DNA of 51,804 bases from Acanthaster planci (Eukaryota > Echinodermata > Asteroidea > Valvatida > Acanthasteridae). Both the position numbers and the translations under genes were made by a program. The notes beneath the pieces are model-generated. The model made no database searches. It worked only from the letters and a program-made list of their open reading frames with translations, and had not been told where the DNA came from. Below, in pieces: positions 34,237 through 46,400 of this stretch. The DNA lies in contig NW_019091409.1 of assembly GCF_001949145.1 (NCBI RefSeq), positions 171,917 through 223,720 on the forward strand, written 5' to 3'. Positions within the stretch are counted from its first letter, which is position 1. The number at the start of each line of letters is the position of its first letter.

Positions 34237-36840
34237 GTATTGCCATTCACAAAGTACAACTTTTCGTATACGAAGACATTTCTGGAAATGCACTTGTATG
34301 AAGTTAGAAAGCGGTCGTTTTACTTCTGAATATCCTCTATCATGAGTATTGTTGTTCCCGGAATCGCTAAAAACGATTCTTCAATGGAATCTGGACCACA
34401 AGTTGAGCCTGGATTGAGTTTGCCTTTCAGCGAAATGGGAAAAAAACATGTATATACACGAACCGCTTGACACGCTTTGACTTGACGTGCTAGGGGAATA
34501 CTTTCACAGAACTGTATGTGTCGTGACCTTTACAACTGTTTCCAAATTCCGGGTAAATGCAAATTAAGCTATGCTCTTTTACCAAGAAAACAGGTAAACA
34601 CGTAACACGTAATGTGCACATCAACCGGAAAGATGCAAAAGCCACGCGCATCTGTTTGAGCGAAATCGCAGCTTTCGGTAACACTGGTTATGGATTTCAA
34701 GCAGGTGGTGCTTTTTCTCCATTTATCCTCCGACTCTCAAAGGAGACTGACTTCCAACCCGTGCTTTAACAGTAACAATTATTGGGGTTGTCGATTTCAA
34801 GCGCCTTTCTATATGAATGGGTTTTGCATGCGTTGCGTATACGATGCGTTCATGCGTTTCACTTTCAAGGACACAAAAATTGACTCCATAAACATCACGC
34901 AGGCGGCCGTCAAAATCGCCCCCAAAGCCATTTTGAAGGACACGCAATACTTGGTGGAAAGGCGACTTTACACTACATTTATATGTAGCCAAGTCGAACA
35001 CTCCATTTCCAATTGCAAGCGATGTAATCTCTCTCTTATACAATATCATGCTCATTTCCCAACAATCCCTCAAGTCTACCTATGGTAGAGATACAATAAA
35101 TCTGGACTTAAAACTTTCCGGACTTGTCAAAATCCATCCTAATGGAAACCATGACCAGGTTACTCAAGACTCGCCATTATGTTCAGCTTTAATTATCTAC
35201 CATAACGTAATTTCCAAGCAAAATTCTCGGCCCTTTTTTGAAGGAGGAAAATAGCATCATTTTCTGGGTTACATGATGAGACAGGTATCTTAAGGGTTGG
35301 TGTACATGTATGTAGATTACCAAAGGAGAGATCATTTAAAACATATTGCAATGGCATCCGTCATTTGCTCATGCAACAAACATCCTGACAAATCCCACCC
35401 ACAAATTCTAAATACATCCTTGGGCCATTACAACTTCATTATTCTAATGTCCTAAAACAGGAGGGGAAATGTACCAATCAACCATGTACAGTATATGCAC
35501 TTCCGCCTTACATGTATATACAAACATGCCTGAAATTTCATGGTGTGTACAAACTCCCGAATGAAATTTGTTTTTCCACATGTACACGAAAACGCTCACG
35601 TACAAATATCCCTACTTAGTAACAGTATTTTTCTGCCTTTGTAATGCCAACAGGTGTATACAGATAGCAAACACCCACACTCTATTGTACTGGATTCCCG
35701 GTCAACACTAATAGATGTTTTCATTCAAAAAATGTGACAGCGGCACACAAGGGAGCGTTTTGAAAAGATTTGGAATGCTGAAAGGATTGGCAATTGTGCA
35801 CTGCCTACTGACATTCCGCTTGACTGGTTTGTGAAAGTCTTTGAGCTGTTTATGTCTGAAAATGCTCATTTTTCTTCCCTAAATACATCATAAAATACCA
35901 TCCACCTTTAATATTTAACTTTCAACTGCACTGGATTTGAATCTGCCACTTAATAATATGCAGCACATCAATCGCATAAAGGTCACTTCCATCAATAAAT
36001 GGCATCAGCGTGAGCTGCGGAGGACACAGCAGAAAATACTAGATTAAATACAAATATTGCATACAACATGTGCTTGGGCTCATACCATCAACACACAGGA
36101 GCCCGTGTCCCTGTATGCTTAAGTTGCCGAGTACTTACACCTAGATTTGTTAAAACATAAATACATGTACATGTATTTCATTTAAATTAAATCAACCATA
36201 TTCTTTAACAATGCATCGAATGTGTTCCAGTCTTCCACACAAAGACTCAGGGAATGTAGCTAATCTCCAAAAAGGACTGTTTTGTCACAGTCTCTCACCC
36301 ACATCCAAACCTCTGGTGAGGATCTCATTATGAACAAATTACAATCACTTGCTAGTACTGCAGACAGACTAAAAGAGAGGAAAGATACATTACAGCCCCA
36401 TCAAGACCTTGGCATGTTATTTTATATGGAAAAACATGATAGGATGATGCCCATTAGAGAATGTTTTTGTGCCACGCAGAAATGGTCACAGGATGTTCCG
36501 GGTATTAGGAATGTGGCGCATTTCAAACATGCATTGTGGAGACATTTCTTGAAAGACATGCTCCACTCAGCGGGCCTACCTTCCAACAGGAAGATTCCCC
36601 TTTTGGCAGCTTCTCACCAGACAGATCTGTTTTGGTATTGGTTCCCAAACAGCTGATGGTTGTTCTCTTTCCTCCTAAATGTAGCTGGGTTCGTGAAACA
36701 ATCATGACCCTCTTTCTTGTGGTCAAGACTACAGACTACAGGCCTGGAGAGCTTGGGAATGCATCAAACAGGCCTTTTGGGAGTAAATCTTGTTCATTTT
36801 TTCTTTGAGGTTTTGGTTTTAAAACAGACACAGTGTAAAC

Positions 36841-37349
36841 ATGTATTATGTAATTTGTATTTATTATGTAACTTCAGTGTTTTGGGGGGAGGTTATTCAA
36901 TCGCACTCCTTGGCAATTAATTGTTCAAAATTTTCTTAAAGTACAACTCATCTCCACCAGGATGTCTCAAAGAACTGTTCCTACAACTTTCATGGTACTT
37001 GGTCAAATAATACACTAATGGTCACTGCTGTTGTTGCTATTGTTGCCATTAGAGACGAGTAAAGGGATCAATGCTCCTGGGGTGGAATTACATGTATGTT
37101 TCGGACATTTTGAGAGCCTTTCAGGATCTGAGGAATAACCATTTCTTGGAGGTCAAGGCTAGTTCCATGATGCACCACTCAATTTTGGGTTTGCCATTGG
37201 ACACTGCGAGGGCCACCACCTCTTCTGCACCTCTCAGGAGACTGCCGACGGCTGGTGAGAAGGCCCAGTGATTCCCAGCAGCACCACAAGAGCTCAGGTG
37301 ATGAATCGGACGTTGGAGGAACTAGAGTTGCACCTCCTGTTCTTCTAGG
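36841..37349 (-). other. Probable 3' UTR of the coiled-coil gene
   Basis: Sequence between the stop codon at 37350 and the AATAAA at 36860. Plus-strand open frames here (for example 36536-36808) have no signature and are not called. Confidence 0.4.
36860..36865 (-). terminator. Candidate poly(A) signal of the coiled-coil gene
   Basis: AATAAA on the minus strand (cataataaatac), about 490 bases past the stop at 37350, followed by a T/G-rich stretch (atgtttacactgtgtctgtttt). Confidence 0.45.
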
Positions 37350-37451
37350 CTACCTGGCACTGGGGGGATTGCTCCTGTCCCTCTTGGCGGCTTTCTTCAC
37401 CTCTTCCTTCCACTCTGGCATCTCCTTTTCCACCATGTCCCAGTACCTTTC
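37350..37451 (-). CDS. Coiled-coil gene, last coding exon
   Basis: A C/A-rich stretch and ccag acceptor precede GAAAGG. There are 33 codons and TAG. The peptide has paired Trp (ERYWDMVEKEMPEWKEEVKK) and a basic tail AAKRDRSNPPSAR. The strongly biased, amphipathic composition argues for real coding sequence; the other open frame across it (from 37644) is Gly/Gln-rich and unlike a protein. Confidence 0.65.
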   Translation of the reverse strand, partial: ERYWDMVEKEMPEWKEEVKKAAKRDRSNPPSAR

Positions 37452-40400
37452 CTGGTTTTTTTTGGGGGGGGGTTGGAAAGAAGAAAGAACTGGACATCTT
37501 CAATGGTTGCTGAGCATAAACATCTTTGGTCCTAATCTTGATACAATGATTATTTTCACATCTTAACTTAATTCTGAGGGATAAAAGACAGATTGTGATC
37601 AGTTTTGAGAACTTCAAGAGGAAGGCTCTGTTACTGATGAACATTAAAGAACTCTACAGAGCAGCGATATTTATAGTTTTATTGCACAGAAACCAGCCTA
37701 AATCACCACTAAATCCGGACACCTTAAGTCATGTGGAGACAAAGGTAGAACATATATTCTCCACTCATCTCCAAGTGTCTCCATGTGTCCCGTATCTTGT
37801 AACAGTATTTTGCATCTTGTACCACATCTAGACATCAAATGATGTACAAATGAATGGATCTGCCAGGTAACAGTACACAGTAAGTTGTTGGTACATCCAG
37901 AACCAACAGATAATGGCTTGCTTCTTAAGGCAGGACTTACATTTTTCAGAAACGCCTTAAGAAGCAAGTACATGTATATCTGAGTTTGCAGCTGTTTCAT
38001 AGATGGCCTCCATCCGATGTGCAACATGTCACAACTGTATGGTATTTATGTGCAGCCTAAGTTTCTTAAGACACCCACGGGATATTGTGGGGGTTCTGTG
38101 CATTAAGCCATCAATCTCCTGAAGCAAATAAGCACTACTTTGATCAAGCAATGCTATCTCAATGGACCAGGATAGCTGTGAACTTGGGAGTCCTGCAATG
38201 ATGCAATCCCGCTCAACTGGAACCCAGGCAGGGTAGGGCAAATTGACAACCTGTCACAGTGGTTTGATCAATTCCAGGACATCTTTATCTTCAAGGCATG
38301 GCAAGGCCCATATCTTGGCACTGGCACAGGCATGACTACCCCACAGATGACTGCAAATAATGTATGTACTGACAAGCAGTGTTGTAGAACTTCTACTTAT
38401 AGAACTCCAACAAGTGTAGTTTGTATTCGTTCTCTCAAGAAAAAATTTCCCCCGGTTACTTGTACTTTGGTAGGAGTGATGCCTTCAATGAAAACATGCT
38501 AAGCATCCACCCGCTTAACTCCATACATGTACACGTCGTTAACATAAAAAAAGCCACAGCAGTGTATTTCATGGTATAAAGCAATGAGGTCATCAAAACC
38601 TGATAGCCCTATATACATGTACTAAAAACCAAACTTCCCAACACCCATGTGTTCTACCTGCTGATGTATACACTTTCTGAATCAACAATATGGCCATTAA
38701 CCCTAAGTGTACACATTGTTCATTCTACTCATTGCCTGTGTGGTACAATCAGTCACTCTCTTATTTTCTACTTATTATGATAATGTTGTAATACTTGTAC
38801 TCAAGTACTTTTTTCTCTACCCGTACTCATGAAAATGTACTCGTACTCTCTCAAGAGAAAAAATTCCATGTACTCGTACTCTTAAAGTACTTGTATGGAA
38901 AAATACCTGTACCCTAATTATGGAAAGGTACTCAAATACTACACTGAATTTCCTTAATTTCCGTATTCATTGCGTGTATTCAATGCATCAAGGTAACAGC
39001 TGGTTTCTGCATACAAATTGGTGCATAAATGCATTTTGGAGCTTTCGAGTGGAACTGCTGCAGATAACTTTGGACTCATTAAATGACTGAAGAGTTCGGA
39101 ATAGATAAACAAACCCTTAATTAAATCAACCTATACACCACAACCCCTTGGACCCTTTTTTGACTTGGATACAAGCAAGATTCTCCATTATTTCTTGCAT
39201 GTTTTCATGCTTTTCCAACATCACTCACAAAACAGTAAGGAAAATTCGGGGCTGGACTTGGCTTCAGCCTTTAGATATCTAAATGACAAGATGCACATAG
39301 TACAGGATGGGACCCCTGTATCAAACCAAACTGAAACACTTCTCTAAGACCATTTCTTCCTCCATGCTAGGACAATGATTGTTAGCTGACAATCCATTGT
39401 TCCTGTTTCGATAGGGAGGACTATTCCAAATAAAATATTTTTGTCGGTCTATTTGACATCTGGTTTGTAAGAATGACAAAAAAAGTTAAAATACATCAGT
39501 ATTGCCATCTTTACTAGTTAGAAACGAGGCAAAAAAATAAACTAGAAATTTTAAAAGGGGAATCAAAACAAAGTAAAACATCCTGTGTACAGAGACGTTG
39601 TGACCCTACTTCCTAAGATTTTGTGCTACTGGTGGTGCCTGAATAAAACACGCCAAACATCAACCAATACCAGGGACATGCTTTTATATAATGTCCAAAT
39701 CACACACCTCCGAGTATATGGGCAAGTCCACGGAATCATCAACCTTTGGGTCAACATTTCAAAATGGTCCAAATGTGACAAATTCTATATGAGTGTACTT
39801 TCTTCAAATATATTTCATTTCTGACAACGTTCAAGAATTTGGCTTTTATTTGTCACTGAAAATTAGTTTTAAATACCAAGAAATTGGGTTAAAGTTTCCC
39901 CACTGAAAGTCTTTTCTGTTTTTTAGCCTGTTAAGAAATTTTTGGTCCAATTTTGTAACAGATTGAAGAATGACCCAGTAAGTTAAACACGACAGAAATC
40001 AATGTCCATTTCCTTTTCTGAATTTCTATGTAATGTATTATTTTAGAAAACTTATCTTTCTTATGTACTGTGCGTCCGACACTAAATTTACATAGGTTTT
40101 ATCTCCACAATACACCCTTTGGGAGAGTGCCAAAATTACAATACAAAGCACAATAAGTAACCCTCTTCCTGAACATTAGCATGACTCCCTAAATTATTTA
40201 GTCAAACTCTTAAAACTATGGTGTCCAATGTGCTTGTCTGACACCGTGTACATCCAACACCGTCAAAACCATGCACTGCTGGCGGTAATGCACTGTGCAT
40301 TGCCAGTACAATGAAGGAAGCCCAACCCTTCAGTAGCAGTTATGTACAATGTATCAGTAGGCTTCTCTGAAAGTCTCAATCAGATAAAAACATGTCTTAT

Positions 40401-43400
40401 CCAGAAGTTTAACAATGGTCGGCTGTCAACACAGGAAGAAGATTACATAAGGCCCAAGCACGTCACAGAGTTTGTGATACAAAAATGGAAACTCCAAAAA
40501 TTAAGTTTCTCTGAGTATGGCCGACACCAGGGTAGTCTGATTCTACAAAGGTCATAATGCTGAGGGGTCATTTAATTTTTACTAAATCAGTAACGTACCA
40601 GCTAGCTAATGCCTTTTATCAAAATGAAAACCTGACTGAAGATTATACATGTAAGTCTAATTCACACTGTTGAAGCATCCAAAATGTGCGTTCGACACCA
40701 TAGAATTGCCCATGGATATACATGTATGCTTACACTGTAATTTGCATATTAGACAAGTCAGCAGATGCTGTATCCAGCACACCACTACATGTATATGTAC
40801 CTGCGTGCCTTATGTTAATGGAAGCTACATGTAGCAACAAGGGGTTAAAAGCACATTGGTACATCAAAGATCAAAGGGGTTGGGTGAGTGATTAATCCAA
40901 AGCACCCTCTGGAATCGATACAAGTGGAAACAGCTTCTGGTTTGGACAGCACATCCAGAGCAAAAGTCTCTTTTATCCCTATTTTTGATGTGTTGTGTTT
41001 GAAGGAATCTTTTTTTTTTTGCGGAGGTGGTGAAAGACTATTAAACATGTACATGTAATTGTTGCCCATAAATTTTTTTTCTGGCTGGTCATACTGCTGT
41101 ATAAATGAATACATTAAAATGAATTATAAATGTGTAATATGCAGTGGGTAGGCCTACATGTACAGTACATGTACCTTTGGCAAAAGCTCAGAACAGAAAA
41201 AAGTTAACCTTTTGCTTCGGGTAAATTATATTTTGATCGTTTTTTTTTTCCAAGAACAGAGTGACACTTCGATCATGAGCAGCAGCGGTGGGGCCAGGGG
41301 CACAAGACCGTCTATGAACTGTCTTCAATTAGGCAATGATCTACATGTTTCTTGCACAGTTTTCATACGGGCATATTAGTGCATGAATGTACATACCGGT
41401 AGAAATAGCTGTGGCTTACTGGTTGAGTCCAAATTACTCAACTTGAGGTAATGGTACGGGAAAAATTATGTGTCCATGTGAAAAGCTTAAAGCCACTGCC
41501 CAGCCTTTCTCATACAGCCACTTTATCTTTCCAAAAAGATTAACGTTAAATACACGTTGTACTTGTACATGCTTATGCACTGTACATAATGACATGTACA
41601 TAGTGGTCTGTATTTGGTATGTAAAAAAAAATACAGTATGTTGAAAAAACACGTAAAAAGCAAGGAAATCAGCTGGTACACGTCCATGTGCACTGAGAAT
41701 GTTTACTCCTTTTCAGAAAATGAAGGCTGTAAGCATGGCGCACAGAAAAATGAGTAAATCCAGGATTCCGTGATGACCAATGCCTTTCTGAGCCTGAACA
41801 GTCCTGTCAGCTCCCCAAAACATTTTCTGTCATTTTTTCCGATTGCTCAACAAGCCTAATACCCACAGAAGCTTAAAAAAAAATTCTCATTAAAAATTTC
41901 ATGAGAATTGACTCTCTGTATTGAACCAGTCGAATGCTGTAAAAAAAAGATTTGAAATCGTCTGAGTGAATCATTTATTCATGTAATAATACGAAGTGCT
42001 TAATATAAATTATTCACATCCAATGCGTACATGTATTTCATGTACTCCCTATAGGGTATATTCAAAGCATACTGAAATTGGTGGATTTAGCTATGTGAGG
42101 ATGCATTGCAGTTTGTTCCGTCTAAAATGAGCAAATTCACTCTGCTGACAATAATTATTACATACACGTTTTCACTGTCATGTGTACACATATGATATGA
42201 ATATTCAGATATCTCAAATAATAACAACCCATGTAACCAACATGCATTGATTAAGTTCATGTAATTATTGGACGATTTATAATTTGGAACCTGTGTGATT
42301 TAGTTTCTAAAAGATTACAGTAACGGCTGGTTATTATTATGTCCGGTTTGCCCAGGGTGGTTTGCAGGCTCTCTGAGGCTAAGGCTTTCCATTACTATTT
42401 ATGTACATGTACGTTGACAACTCGTTGGAAGGGGCATCACAACAGGTACATTTACATGTATGTTGGGTCAATGCTCTGTGAGATATCACACTAACTGTCC
42501 ATTCCAAAATGTGCAAAACTACACTTGTCATCTCTGTAGCCCTTGTACATACAAGTTCATGTACATGTACTTGTGTGTCCCATTTAACCTTATATTTGAA
42601 TGCCATTTTTTGCATAATTGAAAGGGCATTTTGCACAAATATGCACAAACTTGCATATTCATGAGCAAAGCATGATGCCAGTTCAGGAAGAGCTTCGATG
42701 TTACAGCTCCCAGTTCCAGCACTATCATTTTTTTATATTGTGCACTTTAATCTTTCTTTTCTTTGATTTACTGTTCTTTCATATACTAAGTACGTGTGAC
42801 ATAACTGAAGGCCAGTGACCAAAGTGTTCACATTAAAAGTTTTAACAGCAAAATTAAGGGACACATTTTAAACAGATAATCTCCTATAATGAGCAGTGTC
42901 TTCCTGAAGTGATGTCACAGATACAGAGCCCAAATTTGACAGGTGAGCAAAGCATGGAAACTGGACAATGAATGCAAAGTGCACTGCAATTGGATTGGTT
43001 TCATTGGAGAAACTAAGGCAGTTGCTAAAGAGGAATTCTCCATGTCATGGACACTGATCAAGATCTGTCAAATCCGTGGCATAGGAACATGTGCTGGTAC
43101 TCGTACACATGTACATGTATGTGCCCCTCTAGCACACAGACACACGGCTGTGCAAACTGAGTATTTGCAATGCACAAAAGCACACACTCCAGCATACCAA
43201 TCAGCTCTGGGTCTTTTGTAGACTCGGAGCCATCCACATTTTTAATGTAGGCAGACAGACTATGAACCCTTCGCAAGCATTTCGCATGTACAATTCTGGG
43301 AACGTTGCTAAAGGTAGCCTCAGCCTAATCCGGATTTTCCACAAAAACAATAGATAAAATGTTTGTAGTTTATGACATACACATGTACGCATGAGCATGA

Positions 43401-46400
43401 ACGCAAGTACATGTACTTTGGATGTTATTAAGCAAACAAACCAGTGTAGCACAAGTTTCTTTACTATTCCACTTCGTGATTATGATGAGGATAAAATTTC
43501 AACAAACAACCTTATCAGTACTGAAGTAGGGTGCAGTACAGAAGTATACATTGAACCTGAAATCACTTCCTCCACCATGCATCTGGTTAGGAGGACTTGG
43601 ATGACTGTACATGCCTGCAAGTTTGTGGCGCTTCAGTTTTTTTTCTACCACGCCTCCCCCCCCCCCGATTGTTCTGAAAGAGGTTTTTAAAACATGATTG
43701 CCCTCCAAATTTCCAAACTGAACAGTGAAGCTGTTTTTTTGGATATTTTGCAGTGAAGTTCATAGTAAGTCCAGTCACAGGTAGAGTCACAAGTTCTTTT
43801 TGCCAAACCTGTCAACGGTGACAGGGTGAACATCAAGGGAATGTCTTTTGTCACACTTGATTTGAATGACTTGAGACTTTACTGACAGGATGGCTTGTGC
43901 TGGATCCAGGGATGCGTAGTGGGCCCAAGTACATAATGTAGCTGATGAACATGTGTTGGGAGGCAATCATCAGAAATGTGCCAGCTTCAATTGGAAGCTG
44001 CTAGACTACTGAACAATGACCCTGCCCCACCATCAACAGCAAATTTCAACACAGGATATTCAGGCTATTTCACAGTAACGCACACTGTGTGGATTATCTA
44101 TTCCATGCTTCTCAGCCTTCTTGAGGCACAAGTGAAGCCAGCAGCATTGTACATCTACACCTACACACACCTACTCCCCGATGAGAGGATCCAGTGACTC
44201 ATGGACAATACACTGTTGCCATGGTGCTGATGTGATGAATTCCCCGAGTATTTCCACCACCCAGTGCTCATTCTGGATACAAAAGCCCCAACTCAGACTA
44301 AGTGTCATTAAGCAGCCCACTACATTTATAGATTGGCTTTTATGTTGAATGATACATGTACCTACAACTGCCCAACAATATCAATTTCATAAATCTGTCC
44401 ACATGATAACTTCGCACAGTTTTCCAAATAACATCCACATTGGAAAGACTAATACATGAAGAGACAGAAATAGTTTATTTGCAGCTTCAGTGATTGGGCA
44501 ATATGGTTACCTGTTGCAGCTCTATGTGAGCGAAACCGAAAGATCTTGTACATGTATACAGTTGAAAGGAAATTAGCCATCCGTGTATTAACAAATAGGT
44601 GTGCACTTACACATGTATGAGGGAGTAATATTCACTCACGGAACAGCCTGCTTAGCTTATTACAGAAGCTCATTGTTAATGGTGTGTTTTTTGTTCTTTC
44701 TGTACGCACGCATGCCCAGCATGCAGCGCAGATGATGTCATTCAAAACTTAGAAATAGAGTCATTTGTCTGCTTACTATCACAAAAAAAAAAATCCCCAG
44801 AGGGATGGTGCAACTAGACTCAGTTGTCTCTGATGCGTATCCTCCAATTTCTTTTTTCCGCCCTCTCATGTATCCACTCTTTGGCAAAACAATGGCGGGG
44901 AGCTCAAATTAAAGCTTCCAATCTCCCTGCAAAAGGGGCTGATCCCAGAGAGGGGATGGGCTTGGGAAAAAGCCAAGCATGCGTCCTGATCACTTGTATG
45001 ATCACAACCTAGTGCAGCTGACGCACACAGCTAATAAACATGAATCACAGATTACAAACAAAAGAATAATCACACATGTACACGCATCCTTTGTTTCCTG
45101 TTCCCAACAAGGAACACTACATAGCAAAGCATACAGATGGGAACTACATGTACATGTAAGCTTAGAAAAAAATTTCCTAAATCCATGAAGCTTTCGGGAT
45201 GCTTCTGATATAAATACAGGTCATAAATGGTCGTGGAATTGTTTCAGGTAAATGCAAGGGCAGTGAGGCTCCCAATCAAGCGCCGCTAGACCACTGACTA
45301 TGCATACGGTACTTTGGAGACTGCCAACATACACCTGCATACATGCAGCTCACTTGGAAGAGTGCCAGTTTCATTAGGACACAGACTGCAGGTTCAACTC
45401 TTGTTTTAGTCAACTTCATTTATCGACAGTGAACTTACATGTACATGTGGTTGAGTTTCCTGGTTGGGGTTTCACATTAACCTATTGGTACGGCAGACTC
45501 AATAGGAAGGCAGTAGTGGGTTAGCTTCAAATCACTGTGTTTACTCCAACTTTCCTCACTTCAAATAGTGTGTTACTATGTAAGCCATGCTTCAAAAAGA
45601 CTAAACTGCAGGAATTTAGTGCAGTTGAAATACTGCCTGCATTGTGCACATGAACCGCTGCTGATCTGGCCAACAAAAATTGGGACTTGAGATAAATGGG
45701 GATCTTTTTCAAACTATATTTCTCTACCAAATTTCACAGTTCTGCATGTACACGTTTTAATTTGAAGACAATGACTGAGATAGTCCTGCATACACGTAGT
45801 CTTCATTAAAACCACCAGTCAATGTTTTCTGCTAAGTAGCATGGGAAAAAAGGCTTCAGTTTTCACTGCCAAAATCAAAATTAAGCCACCTAGACATTTA
45901 AAATTGCTGGTTAAAAAAATATACTGGTGCAGGTGTGTACATGATACAAGGTTTGCGTTTGATGATGGGAGACATCCTCTATTGTTTGACATTGACAATG
46001 TCTCTCCAGGGGGTTGTGATAAGAGATTCCAATTTCCAAAGTGTTGGGAGGCAAATAAATTACCCGGAGAGCAAGCCGTTCCTTCCCTAAAGAAATCAAA
46101 ACAGCACGAGCTTTGAAGGTAAAAAGATTATTAGTCAGTTGTGTTTGAAAAAAAGAAATCTGGACGTGTTTTAAGGTTTTTGTAATGAACAAGTTCCCTG
46201 GGTTGTGCAACAAACTTCCAGTTTTTGTTTGCTTGGTGTTAGCATCCACCACAAAAGCGGAGTGTGAAATTACAGTCTCATGTCTGCCATTTCCGACCCA
46301 GTTTGGTATTTGTCCAAGCAGAAGTGGTTGGACAAATATCTGAAGGAAATGTAAAGACAGAAGGCCCACAGGCAAAATCTTCATGTTCTTGATCTAGTTA

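Larger units (their letters stand above)
29958..36840. other. Intergenic, CpG-richer, with assembly gap and hairpin
   Basis: No gene recognised, apart from possible 5' UTR of the mucin-like gene at its left edge. It contains degenerate ggccttgag-type repeats around the gap, a perfect hairpin at 34.1 kb and scattered TACATGTA. Open frames at 34690-35088 (+) and 34723-35073 (-) overlap on opposite strands and show no family signature. Confidence 0.5.

Noticed and set aside
36282-36808. Overlapping plus-strand frames of 124 and 90 codons
   Set aside because: They are antisense to or just beyond the presumed 3' UTR of the coiled-coil gene, with no recognised motif and no splice support.
37698-38241. 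Two consecutive minus-strand frames that might be a Harbinger-type remnant
   Set aside because: I considered a PIF/Harbinger protein, but no catalytic motif or terminal repeats could be pointed to.
45841-46384. Overlapping open frames on both strands (91 and 157 codons)
   Set aside because: They overlap on opposite strands, neither has coding-like composition or splice flanks, and no family is recognised.
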